DNA from: Nonomuraea thailandensis
GTDB taxonomy: Bacteria; Actinomycetota; Actinomycetes; Streptosporangiales; Streptosporangiaceae
DNA: 64,000 bases
Assembly (NCBI RefSeq): GCF_024172165.1
Contig: NZ_JAMZEB010000002.1
Location: 12,359,501 to 12,423,500, forward strand
Reading direction: 5' to 3'
The translations under genes and the position numbers were made by a program. Of this stretch, positions 36,524 to 44,863 are shown piece by piece (position 1 is the first letter of the stretch; every line of letters begins with the position of its first letter). Below the pieces are notes generated by a model. The model did not search any database. It was given only the letters and a program-made list of their open reading frames with translations, and had not been told where the DNA came from.

Positions 36524-37459
36524 GTGTCCCGAATGCCGTGGCCCGTCCGCGCGTCGGCCAGGGGTGTCCTGCTGATGGCCGCCGCCTCAGTGGTGATCTT
36601 CCTGTGCACGGCGGCGCTCCCGGGTGACGCGGCGGACGTCCTCGGCGGCGGCCGCGCCGCCCCCGGGGAGCTGGCCCGGTTGCGGGCGGAGCAGGGGCTG
36701 GACCGGCCCCTGCACGTCCGCTACCTGGACTGGCTGACGGGCGTGCTGACCGGTGATCCGGGAACATCGCTCATCACCGGCCGGCCGATCGGCGAGCTCG
36801 TCGCGCAGCGGGCCGGCGTGACGCTCGTCCTGGCCGCGGCGGCGCTGGCGGTCAGCGCGCCCCTGACCGCGGCCCTGGCCTGGTCCGCCGCGCGCGGGCC
36901 CAGGTGGCTGCGGCACCCGGCGAACGCGGTCATCGTGGCGGGCGCGGCACTGCCCCAGGCCGTGGTGGCCGCCGCGCTGGTGGCCTGGCTGTCGGCGGGA
37001 TGGGGGCTGTTCCCGCCGGTCTCGATGCTGCCCGCCGGAGAGCCTGCCTGGAGCCGGCCCGATCTGCTCGCACTTCCCGTGCTCACGCTCGCGCTCCCGA
37101 TCGCCGCGTACGGCGCCGCCCTGCTCCGCGGGGCGATCGCGGACGTGGCGGCCCGGCCTTACGTGCTCGACGCCGAGCTTCGCGGCCTGCCGCCGGCCAC
37201 GATCGCGCTGCGGTACGTGCTGCCGATGGTCGCGGCGCCCGCCACCCGGCTCCTCGCCGTCACCCTCGGCGGGCTGGTCGCGGGCACTGCCGTGGCGGAG
37301 ACCCTGTTCGGGCTGGCCGGGCTGGGCGAGCTGCTGGTCACGGCCATCTCGACGAGGGACGTGCCGGTCGTCCAGAGCGTCGCCCTGCTGGCCGCCGCCG
37401 TCGTGGTGGCCGGCCTCGCCGCCGCCGACGGCGCCCGCCGGGGAACGGCGGGCCCGTGA
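36524..37459 (+). CDS. Metallophore/peptide ABC permease (NikB/DppB type)
   Basis: 311 residues from GTG 36524, one nt after the receptor gene's stop. It has the NikB pattern: a first TM helix, then the outer segment LRAEQGLDRPLHVRYLDWLTG with GDPGTSLITGRPI, five more helices and an EAA-like loop (YVLDAELRGLPPATIALRY). It forms half of the inner-membrane channel and overlaps the next permease gene by 4 nt (GTGA). Confidence 0.88.
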   Translation: MSRMPWPVRASARGVLLMAAASVVIFLCTAALPGDAADVLGGGRAAPGELARLRAEQGLDRPLHVRYLDWLTGVLTGDPGTSLITGRPIGELVAQRAGVTLVLAAAALAVSAPLTAALAWSAARGPRWLRHPANAVIVAGAALPQAVVAAALVAWLSAGWGLFPPVSMLPAGEPAWSRPDLLALPVLTLALPIAAYGAALLRGAIADVAARPYVLDAELRGLPPATIALRYVLPMVAAPATRLLAVTLGGLVAGTAVAETLFGLAGLGELLVTAISTRDVPVVQSVALLAAAVVVAGLAAADGARRGTAGP

Positions 37460-38307
37460 ACGGCTTCACCAGGCCGGTTCCGGAGGTCCGTGCCGCGCGG
37501 GACCCGGTGAACGGGCGCCGTCCGCGTACCGTGCTCGTCCTCGGAACGGTGTCCGGGACCGTGCTCCTGGCAGCGCTCGGCGGAGAGGCGGTGGCCGGGC
37601 ACGACCCGGCCGCGATCGTCGCGTCCCCATGGGCCGGGCCCGCGCCCGGGCTGCCGCTCGGCGCCGACGCGCTCGGCAGGGACGTGCTCGCCAGGGTCCT
37701 GGCCGGCGGCAGGGACCTGACGCTGACCTCGCTGGCGGCCGCGCTGACGGCCTCGGCCCTGGGCGTGGCGGGCGGGCTCTGGGCGGGATGGAGCCGCGGG
37801 CGGCTCGGGCGGGCCGCCGCCGGCGCCGCCGACCTGCTGCTGGCCCTGCCCCTGCTGCTGCTCGCCCTGCTGGCGGTGGTGGCGCTGCCGGGCCCCGCGG
37901 CGGTGGTCGCCGGGACCGTGCTCGGCGGCACGCCGCTGACCCTGCGGGTGGTCGCCGACGCCACAGCCGCGGCCAGGCACGCGGGCTACGTGGAGGCGGC
38001 GCTGGCCCGAGGGGAGCGGGGCGGTGCCGTAGTGCTGCGCGAGGTCCTTCCCGCGCATGCCGGGCTCGTCGGCGCGGACCTCGGCCAGCGGGTGGTGCTG
38101 GCCGTGCAGCTCGCCTCCGCGCTGAACGTCCTCGGCTTCGGCCCGGCGCCGCCCGCGCCGGACTGGGCCGCCATGCTCCGCGAGAACCTGCAAGGCCTGG
38201 GGCTGAACGCCGCGGCGACGATCGCGCCGGCGGCTGCCCTGGCGGTGCTGGCCGGCAGCGTGGCGGTGCTCGCCCACTCCCTCGCCGCCCGGGGCGGGCT
38301 GTCATGA
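37456..38307 (+). CDS. Metallophore/peptide ABC permease (NikC/DppC type)
   Basis: 283 residues from GTG 37456 overlapping the NikB-type stop. It has the OppC/NikC hallmark LPLGADALGRDVLARVLAGGRD, five to six TM helices and a shortened EAA loop (AGYVEAALARGERGGAVVL). The second half of the channel. It overlaps the ATPase gene by ATGA. Confidence 0.87.
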   Translation: MNGFTRPVPEVRAARDPVNGRRPRTVLVLGTVSGTVLLAALGGEAVAGHDPAAIVASPWAGPAPGLPLGADALGRDVLARVLAGGRDLTLTSLAAALTASALGVAGGLWAGWSRGRLGRAAAGAADLLLALPLLLLALLAVVALPGPAAVVAGTVLGGTPLTLRVVADATAAARHAGYVEAALARGERGGAVVLREVLPAHAGLVGADLGQRVVLAVQLASALNVLGFGPAPPAPDWAAMLRENLQGLGLNAAATIAPAAALAVLAGSVAVLAHSLAARGGLS

Positions 38308-39734
38308 ACCGGGACGGGCTGACCGTTCGCGGGCTCACCGTCACCGGCAGGGCGGGAACCGTGATCGTCGACCGGCTGGACCTGCGGATCGCGCCCGGCG
38401 AGGTGCTCGCCCTGGTGGGACCGTCCGGTGCGGGCAAGACGACCGTGCTGCGGGCCGTCCTGGGCGCGCTGCCCCCCGGACTGACGCAGGCCGGCGGCCG
38501 GATCGAATGGCACGGAGCCCCGGTACGGGCCCCGCGTCGCTGGCGGCGGCGCACCGTCGGCTTCCTCGGCCAGGACCCCGCCTCCGCGCTGCACCCCCTG
38601 CTGGACGCGCGGGCGGCCGTGCGCGAGGCGCTGCCCCGATCCGCGCGCGGCACGGGAGCGGAGGAACGGGCGCTCGCCGAGGTGGGCCTGGACCCCGCCG
38701 GCCTCGCCCGCCGTCGCCCGCACCAGCTCTCGGGCGGGCAGGCGCAGCGGGTGGCGCTCGCCCGCGCCCTGGCAGCCGGCCCCGAGCTGCTCGTGCTGGA
38801 CGAGCCCACCAGCGCGCTCGACCCGGCCGCGCTCGCACTCGTCCTGGAGCGGGTACGGCGGCGCCGCGGCGACGGCCGCTCGGTGACCCTCGTCGTCTCC
38901 CACGACATGGGGGTGGTGCGCGAGCTGGCCGACCACGTCGTACGGCTCGGCCCGGGCGGAGGGCCCGGCCCCGCGCCCACGACACCGATCCGTTCCAGGG
39001 TGATGCGCGGCGGACCGGTGCTGGAGACGCGCGGGACGACCGTCGCGCAGCCGCCCGGCGGAGCACCCCTGCTCTCGGACGTCCACCTCACGATCCGGGC
39101 GGGGGAGGCGGTGGCGCTGCTCGGGCCGTCCGGCTCGGGGAAGAGCACCTTGTTGCGCGCGCTCGCCGGACTGCACCCCGCCGAGGCAGGACAGGCCACC
39201 GTGGCCGGACAACCGCTGCCCTGGCCCGTGAGCGAGCGGAGCCCCGCAGCCCTGCGGGCGCTGGCCCTGGCCGGGCAGAACCCCCTCGACGTGCTCAACC
39301 CGGCCCGCACCGTCGGCGCGGCGCTCACCCGGCCCCTGCGCACCCTGCGCGGGCTGTCTCGCCGGGCCGCCCGCGCGCGGGCCCTCCACCTGCTGGCCAC
39401 CGTCGGGCTCCCGGAGGAGCTGGCGCATCGCTACCCGGGCGCGCTCTCCGGCGGGCAACGCCAGCGGGTCGCGCTCGCCCGGGCGCTCGCGGGAGAGCCC
39501 GCCGTGCTGCTGGCCGACGAGATCACCGCCGCCCTGGACACCCGCACCGCCGCCCAGGTCCTCGACCTCATCGACGCGCTGCGCCGCGAAAGCGGCCTCG
39601 CCGTGCTCGCGGTCACCCACGATCCGGCCGTCGCCGCCCGCGCCGATCGCGTGCTCCGCGTAGAAGGCGGCCGGCTGCACCCCCGTCCCTGCTCTCACGA
39701 CGATCACCGGAGGCCATCCCTTGACGCCCTATGA
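38304..39734 (+). CDS. Fused double ABC ATPase (NikD-NikE type)
   Basis: 476 residues, two nucleotide-binding domains. First: GPSGAGKTT, LSGGQAQRVALARAL, LLVLDEPTSALD, SHDMGVV. Second (from about residue 235): GPSGSGKST, LSGGQRQR, VLLADEITAALDT, THDPAVA. The second Walker B has DEIT where DEPT is usual. The long C-terminal Cys region of the peptide-importer ATPases at 10.8-12.8 kb is absent, as in nickel-type systems. The start overlaps the NikC-type gene, and the stop lies 14 nt inside the methyltransferase gene, so this set is translationally coupled. Confidence 0.9.
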   Translation: MNRDGLTVRGLTVTGRAGTVIVDRLDLRIAPGEVLALVGPSGAGKTTVLRAVLGALPPGLTQAGGRIEWHGAPVRAPRRWRRRTVGFLGQDPASALHPLLDARAAVREALPRSARGTGAEERALAEVGLDPAGLARRRPHQLSGGQAQRVALARALAAGPELLVLDEPTSALDPAALALVLERVRRRRGDGRSVTLVVSHDMGVVRELADHVVRLGPGGGPGPAPTTPIRSRVMRGGPVLETRGTTVAQPPGGAPLLSDVHLTIRAGEAVALLGPSGSGKSTLLRALAGLHPAEAGQATVAGQPLPWPVSERSPAALRALALAGQNPLDVLNPARTVGAALTRPLRTLRGLSRRAARARALHLLATVGLPEELAHRYPGALSGGQRQRVALARALAGEPAVLLADEITAALDTRTAAQVLDLIDALRRESGLAVLAVTHDPAVAARADRVLRVEGGRLHPRPCSHDDHRRPSLDAL

Positions 39735-42165
39735 ATCCCTGCTCGCCCACCCCTGGATCACCCGCGCGGACCTGACCGGAACAGGCGGGCTCGTCGTCAC
39801 GGCCGATCCCGCGGCGCTGTCGGTGCGGCAGGAGCCGGGACGGCCGCCCGTCCTCGGCGACCTGGTGGCCGAGCACCTCGAACACTGGGGAGAGGTCTAC
39901 GAGTGGACCTACGGGTCCGGCCAGGGCGCACACCGTCCCGACCTCGACCTGGCCGGCTGGCGCGCCACCGGCACCGGCCGTCCGTTGCCTGCCGACCACA
40001 TGGCCGAGTGGGCCGACCGCACCGCCGAGCTGGTCCTGCGGCACCGGCCGTCCCGCCTGCTCGAACTGGGCTGCGGCACCGGCCTGCTGCTGCACCGCCT
40101 CCACCCGCACCTCAAGGGCTACGTGGGGACCGACATCGCCGGGCACGTCGTCACGCGGCTGACCGGGCTCGGCCTGGACGGCGTCACGGTCGTGCGGGCG
40201 GCCGCCCACGAGATCAACGGCGGTGCCGTACGCGCCGCCCTGGCCCGCCTCGGCGACCGGCCCGACTGCGTGCTCCTCAACTCCGTCACCCAGTGCTTCC
40301 CCGGCGTGGAGTACCTGGCGGCCGTGCTCCACGACGCCATCGGCCTCGTGACCTCGGGCGGCACCGTCGTCGTCGGGGACGTACGCCACTCGGGGCTGCT
40401 CGGCGAGCACTACCGCCGGCTCGGACCCGGATCGGCGGACCGGGCCGCCGCCGACACCGAGCTGCTTCTCGACCCCGCGACCCTCGCGGCGGTGGCGGCG
40501 AGCGCGGGCCGGCGGGTGACCGTCAGCCTGTTCGCCAAGACGCTCACGGCCGACACCGAGCTGACCCGGTACCGGTTCGACGCCGTGCTCCACGTCGAGC
40601 CGCCGCGGAGCCCGCCCGCCGCCCTCCGCCGGTGGGACGAACTCGGGCCTGAGCCCATGGCCGCCCTGGCCCGCGAGAACGGTCCCGTCCGCGTGACCGG
40701 CATCCCCAACGGCCTGTTCGAGCCCGGCGCACCGACGGGGGCGAGCCTGCGGGCCGCGCTGGGGGACGCGGGTGGCGCGGTGCTGCTCGACCCGGACGAC
40801 CCCGTGCGGCTGCAGGTCGCGATTCCGGCCGCGGCAGCCGCCACGCCTCCCGACGAACTGGCGGGCACGGGCCGGCCGCACGAGCCGCTCGGCGCGTTCG
40901 CCCGGGCCCGGCTGGCCGAGGTGGCCCGCCGCGAGCTCAGGCGTGCCGGCCTGCCGATCCCCGAGGACCTGACGGTACGGATCCCCAGCGGCCCCGGTCA
41001 CGACGCCGTCAGCGTGGCAGGCGAGGCGGCCGATGCCGACCGGGCCGGACGCCTCGCCCTCGCGCGGATGGCCGGGCGGACACCGGAGCCGGTGCCCGAC
41101 TCCGCGCTCACCCACCTGCCGCACGCCGTCCGGCGCTTTGACGAGATCGCGCTGCGGGCGTTGAACCGGCTGGTCGCCGGCGTCGCGCCTCCCGGCAGGC
41201 CCCGGACAGCCGAGCAGATCATGGCGGCGCTGGGCGTGGCCGCGCGGCACGAATGGATCGTCCGGCGCTGGCTGGAGGTGCTGGGCGCCGAAGGGCTCGC
41301 CCGCCGCCACCCCGGCGGCCGCCTCGACACCGTGAGCCCGGGTGACGCGGCGCAGGACGACGCGGCCGGCCTGGAGCGCGCCTGCGCCGAGCTGGGCTAC
41401 CCCGGCCAGATGGCGACCTTCTACCGCACCGCTCTCGCCCGCCTGCCCGAGCTGCTCCGGGACGAGATCATGGCGCAGGCACTGCTGTTCCCCGACGGGG
41501 ACCTGCTCACCTCGCTCGGCAAGGACCAGAACAACGTCAGCAACACCTACCTGAACGCCGCCATGGGTCACCTGGTGGGGCGGGCCGCGGCCACCCGTTC
41601 CGCGCCCCTGCGTGTGGTGGAGCTCGGCGCGGGCGCGGGCGGCAGCACCGCCGCGGCGCTGGACGGGCTGGGCGACGCCCAGGCGGACTACCTCTTCACC
41701 GACGTGTCCAGATTCTTCACGATGGCGGCCGAGGACCGGTTCGGCGACCGGCTCCGCTACGCGCTGCTGGACATCAACGCCGACCTCGTGGCCCAGGGAG
41801 CCGTACGAGGCGGCGCCGACGTGGTGATCGCCGCCAACGTGCTGCACTGCGCCCGGCACGCCGGGCGATCCCTGCGCTGGATCAGGGAGCTGCTGGCCCC
41901 CGGCGGGCTGGTCGTGGTCACCGAGGCGATCCGCGAGCACTACCTGGTGCTCGCCACCATGCAGTTCCTGCTGTCCCCCAGGGAGGGGAGGCCGGAGCTC
42001 GGCGCCGGTGACCGTCGTGGCGGCACGGGCCGGGTGTTCCTGACCGGGCGGGAGCTTCCGGCGGAGCTGGCGGAGGCCGGGCTGCGCCCGATCCTGGAGC
42101 TGCCGCGGGCCGGCTCCCCGCTGGCCTCGCCCGCCCAGCACCTGTTCGTCGCGACGAGGCTCTGA
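39721..42165 (+). CDS. Two-domain NRPS/PKS-type methyltransferase
   Basis: 814 residues from a TTG with GGAGG 8 nt upstream, inside the end of the ATPase gene. Domain 1 (about 85-300): LLELGCGTGLLLHRLHPHL, YVGTDIAGHVV, CVLLNSVTQCFPGVEYLAAV, of the kind inserted in NRPS adenylation modules. A middle region (300-460) resembles the A-domain tail carried with such insertions (PEDLTVRIPSG). Domain 2 (about 470-814): helical part, then VVELGAGAGGSTAAALDGL, YLFTDVSRFFTMAAEDRF, ANVLHCARH, matching the C-methyltransferases of thiazoline megasynthases and the free methyltransferase at 23.2-24.4 kb. It probably methylates carrier-bound intermediates in trans. Last gene of the forward operon, followed by a strong hairpin. 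Confidence 0.85.
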   Translation: MTPYESLLAHPWITRADLTGTGGLVVTADPAALSVRQEPGRPPVLGDLVAEHLEHWGEVYEWTYGSGQGAHRPDLDLAGWRATGTGRPLPADHMAEWADRTAELVLRHRPSRLLELGCGTGLLLHRLHPHLKGYVGTDIAGHVVTRLTGLGLDGVTVVRAAAHEINGGAVRAALARLGDRPDCVLLNSVTQCFPGVEYLAAVLHDAIGLVTSGGTVVVGDVRHSGLLGEHYRRLGPGSADRAAADTELLLDPATLAAVAASAGRRVTVSLFAKTLTADTELTRYRFDAVLHVEPPRSPPAALRRWDELGPEPMAALARENGPVRVTGIPNGLFEPGAPTGASLRAALGDAGGAVLLDPDDPVRLQVAIPAAAAATPPDELAGTGRPHEPLGAFARARLAEVARRELRRAGLPIPEDLTVRIPSGPGHDAVSVAGEAADADRAGRLALARMAGRTPEPVPDSALTHLPHAVRRFDEIALRALNRLVAGVAPPGRPRTAEQIMAALGVAARHEWIVRRWLEVLGAEGLARRHPGGRLDTVSPGDAAQDDAAGLERACAELGYPGQMATFYRTALARLPELLRDEIMAQALLFPDGDLLTSLGKDQNNVSNTYLNAAMGHLVGRAAATRSAPLRVVELGAGAGGSTAAALDGLGDAQADYLFTDVSRFFTMAAEDRFGDRLRYALLDINADLVAQGAVRGGADVVIAANVLHCARHAGRSLRWIRELLAPGGLVVVTEAIREHYLVLATMQFLLSPREGRPELGAGDRRGGTGRVFLTGRELPAELAEAGLRPILELPRAGSPLASPAQHLFVATRL

Positions 42166-42170
42166 GAACG

Positions 42171-42204
42171 CCGGTACGGCGGGCGCGCGGGCCCGTCGTA
42201 CCGG
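42171..42204. terminator. Bidirectional hairpin terminator
   Basis: CCGGTACGGCGGG and CCCGTCGTACCGG pair at 12 of 13 positions around a short GC loop, in the 48-nt gap between the convergent methyltransferase and flavin-reductase genes. Confidence 0.75.
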
Positions 42205-42213
42205 TCGGCGGGG

Positions 42214-43137
42214 TCAGCCCGGCGCCACCGGCAGGCCGGCGCGGAACAGCTCCTGCTCCAGCCAGACCGCCGCCCGCACCCCGTCGGCCGCGCTCGGCCC
42301 CACCAGCGTCACCGGGTCCGGCACCGCCTTCAGGTGCGCCGCGTCCCCGGCCGCGTAGACGCCCGGCACGCTGGTCCTCCCGTACTCGTCCACCTCGACG
42401 CAGCCATCGGGCAGCAACGCGCAACCGAGCTGCACCGCCAGGTCGGTGTTGGGCCGGGTGGGCGCACGATGGTAGACGGCCTCGCGCGCCAGCTCCGTCC
42501 CGTCCGCGAAGCGCAAGGTCAGCGCGTCCAGCTCGCCGTCGAGGCCCGCCAGCGGGGTCTCGACCACCTGGACGCCGCGGGCCTTGACGGCCGCGGCCAC
42601 CGGTTCGGGCAGGGCGCTCGGGCCGTTCGTGCAGAGCACCACGTCGTCGCTGTACCGATCGGCGACGTAGGCGGCCAGCATCGCCTCGAAGCCGTTGCCG
42701 ATGACGGCGAGCACCTTCCCGTTCGTCTCGTAGCCATGGCAGAACGGACAGTGGAACACGCTCCTGCCCCACCGCTCCGCCAGCCCGGGAATCGCGACGG
42801 GCTCGTCGGTCAGCCCGCTCGCCAGCACCAGCCGGGACGCCTCCACGCGCTCGCCGTCCTCCAGGGACAGCGTGAACCGGCCGGACTCGCCCTCCGCCGA
42901 GCTGACCCGCCCCTGCCTGAGCTCGGCCGTCGGATAGGCGCTCACCTCCGTGCGGCCATCGGCCAGCAACGTCGCGGGGGAGCCGCCGTCCCGGCCGAGG
43001 AACATGTGCATCTCCGCGGCCGGCGCGTTGCGCGGCCGGCCGGCGTCCACCACCAGGACCCGGCGCCGCTGCCGCCCGAGCACCAGCGCCGCGCTGAGCC
43101 CGGCGGGCCCGCCGCCGACCACGACCACCTCGTACAT
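42214..43137 (-). CDS. Thioredoxin-reductase-like FAD/NAD(P) oxidoreductase with CPFC motif
   Basis: 307 residues. FAD motif VVVVGGGPAGLSAALVLGRQ at the N-terminus, the redox pair in HCPFCHGYE (about residue 135), NAD(P) motif VIGNGFEAML, and the second FAD motif VPGVYAAGDAA near the C-terminus. The CPxCHGYE form is shared with dithiol oxidases of disulfide natural products (GliT/HlmI group) and with general actinomycete disulfide reductases. It is coupled to the upstream methyltransferase by a one-base TGATG overlap and lies downstream of a Zur-like box. It could adjust thiol or thiazoline redox state or release metal from the chelator; both are inference. Confidence 0.82.
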   Translation of the reverse strand: MYEVVVVGGGPAGLSAALVLGRQRRRVLVVDAGRPRNAPAAEMHMFLGRDGGSPATLLADGRTEVSAYPTAELRQGRVSSAEGESGRFTLSLEDGERVEASRLVLASGLTDEPVAIPGLAERWGRSVFHCPFCHGYETNGKVLAVIGNGFEAMLAAYVADRYSDDVVLCTNGPSALPEPVAAAVKARGVQVVETPLAGLDGELDALTLRFADGTELAREAVYHRAPTRPNTDLAVQLGCALLPDGCVEVDEYGRTSVPGVYAAGDAAHLKAVPDPVTLVGPSAADGVRAAVWLEQELFRAGLPVAPG

Positions 43138-43862
43138 CACGCGTCTCCTCTGTCGATGACGTGCATGCCGAGCTCGTCCGGGCCGGTGCGGTGCTGCACC
43201 AGGCCGTGCCGGCCGACCTCCTCCTTGAGCCGCCGCTCGTCCAGCACCCACCAGTCGTAGTGGGTCTTCAGCTCGTCGGCGAGCCTGTCGTCCTGGTAGG
43301 TGCGGTAGGTCATGTGCCAGACGATCCGGTCCGGGCCGGCGGGCTCGGCACGCCCCCACCCTTCGTAGCGGCGCCGCCCGATCCGCACGTCGGCGAACCT
43401 CGTCTCCGGCACCGCCGCCGGCTCGGCGGGCGGTTGCAGGTTCAGCACCGCCCGGCCGCCGGGAGCGAGCCGATCCGCGAGCATCGCCCAGGCCGCCTGC
43501 CGGTCGGCCGGGTCGAAGTGGCCGATGACGTTCATCAGGACGACGGCGCCCGGCCGGGGCGGCAGCGCCGCCGAGAGGAGGTGCTCCGGCAGCACCGTCA
43601 CCCGCTCGCGCAGCTCCGCCGATTCGCCCACCCTGGCCAGCAGGACGGACCGGAGCGCCGTCGACGGCTCGACGGCCACGATCTCCGCTCCGGCCACCGC
43701 CTCCGCGATCACCCGGGTGCCGTGCCCGCCGCCGGCGCCCACGTCCACGATCGGGCCGGTGACCCCCCGTAAGGCCTCCGCGAGCGGCGGACCCAGTCCT
43801 CGCCAGGGCGCCGCGAGCATCAGGTCGACGAATTCCGCGGATCGCTCGTACTCGTCCGCCAT
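43137..43862 (-). CDS. Class I SAM-dependent methyltransferase under a Zur-like box
   Basis: 241 residues from ATG 43862 (GAGAGG six nt upstream). SAM fold: PIVDVGAGGGHGTRVIAEAV, AEIVAVEPSTALRS, GAVVLMNVIGHFDPADRQAAWAML, GGRAVLNLQPP. The C-terminal half (RRRYEGWGRAEPAG, YRTYQDDRLADELKTHYDWW) resembles small-molecule methyltransferases. A Zur-like palindrome ends 20 nt before the start codon, so this two-gene operon is predicted to be zinc-regulated with the main cluster. It may tailor the metallophore or protect the producer. Confidence 0.82.
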   Translation of the reverse strand: MADEYERSAEFVDLMLAAPWRGLGPPLAEALRGVTGPIVDVGAGGGHGTRVIAEAVAGAEIVAVEPSTALRSVLLARVGESAELRERVTVLPEHLLSAALPPRPGAVVLMNVIGHFDPADRQAAWAMLADRLAPGGRAVLNLQPPAEPAAVPETRFADVRIGRRRYEGWGRAEPAGPDRIVWHMTYRTYQDDRLADELKTHYDWWVLDERRLKEEVGRHGLVQHRTGPDELGMHVIDRGDA

Positions 43863-43881
43863 GCTCGTCCTCTCCATGAAT

Positions 43882-43896
43882 TGATAATCATTACCA
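43882..43896. promoter_or_regulatory. Zur-like box 3, TGATAATCATTACCA
   Basis: A 7-1-7 palindrome (halves TGATAAT and TGGTAAT on opposite strands, 6 of 7 equal) in an AT-rich island with symmetric flanks, 20 nt before the methyltransferase start. It closely resembles actinobacterial Zur operators. It does not resemble the IdeR/DmdR iron box (TTAGGTTAGGCTAACCTAA). Confidence 0.72.
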
Positions 43897-44142
43897 TTTC
43901 GGGAGCCTAAGGAGGGCATGGAGGAGTCGTCAAGGACCTCTGAGTTGTTCGCCGGCCGGAGCAGCCGCCCGCCAGGCTGGAGACCGCCAGGCCGAAGGAA
44001 CCGCCCGGGAAGGGCGGGCGCCGGCGCGGGGCCGCCCGATCCCTCGTGATCGGCGGGAGGAGGATCGCGAAAGTCGTTGAGGATGACAGGGTCTCGGCGG
44101 ATGGTGGGACTGTAGGGGCAAGGCGACCCGCTGGAGGAGATC

Positions 44143-44358
44143 GTGGCACACCCCGAGCTGAACACGGACATGGTCCTCGCCGCCGTCCGGGACCACGGAT
44201 TCGCGGCCTATGACGTCCTGGTCAAGGAGTTCCCCTCCGACGTGGTGGTCGCAGAATTCACGAAGGCGGCCAGATCGGGCTTCACCAGCTTCGGTGTGGG
44301 AGTCCATCTGGCGTCGTTGACGGACAAGGGGCGCGAGCGTCTCGACTCCCTCGGGTAA
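44143..44358 (+). CDS. Small protein of unknown function (71 residues)
   Basis: GTG start with a strong GGAGGAG 4 nt upstream. The product begins AHPELNTDMVLAAVRDHG and contains DVLVKEFPSDVVVAEFTKAARSG then GVHLASLTDKGRERLDSLG, a compact helix-rich composition with a wing-like end, possibly a small winged-helix fold. Not recognised beyond that. It stands alone between the metallophore cluster and a decayed gene. Confidence 0.6.
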   Translation: MAHPELNTDMVLAAVRDHGFAAYDVLVKEFPSDVVVAEFTKAARSGFTSFGVGVHLASLTDKGRERLDSLG

Positions 44359-44397
44359 CGGCCCTCGTGGCTCTGCGCGTGCGGGATGACCACTGAT

Positions 44398-44858
44398 CAG
44401 GTGGCGGGCCTGCCGAACCAGAGGGTGAGATGGCCGTTCAGGTCCTGCTGATCGTCGCCGATCCAGGCGACGTGGCCGCCGGGGCGGAGCAGGACGCACG
44501 GGACGTCCGGCGCCGCGGTGGGATCGGCGAGGTGATCGACCCGGTCCGGCCGGCCGCCGGGGTCAGGCGTTCGGTGCGGTCCAGCAGCAGGCCGCGGCCG
44601 CGATGCAGCAGACCGTAGAGACGGCTCTGCTTCACGTCGGGGTCGGGCAGGCGGCGGCCGAGCAGGTCCGGCCGTCACGGCCGACGAGGTGGCGCGAACG
44701 CAGGCGTTCGCCGGTGGCCGGCTCGACCGTCACGCCCTCGTCGTCCTGCTCGAAACCGGCCACCGCGCAACCGTGCCGGATCTGCGCGCCCAGCTCGTCC
44801 GCATGCTCTTCGAGCAGGCGGACGATGACCGGCTGCGGGATGCCGAGCAGGCTTCGTG
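44398..44858 (-). pseudogene. Remnant of an FAD-dependent aromatic monooxygenase
   Basis: Reverse-strand pieces in different frames read as parts of a PheA/TetX-type flavoprotein hydroxylase. The first (44858 down to about 44680) is GIPQPVIVRLLEEHADELG then GFEQDDEGVTVEPATGERLRSRHLVG. Then, after an internal loss, LLGRRLPDPDV and YGLLHRGRGLLLDRTERL. After a frameshift the characteristic C-terminus follows (VLLRPGGHVAWIGDDQQD, ending LWFGRPAT). The FAD-binding N-terminus and most of the middle are missing. Confidence 0.65.
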
Positions 44859-44863
44859 CACGG

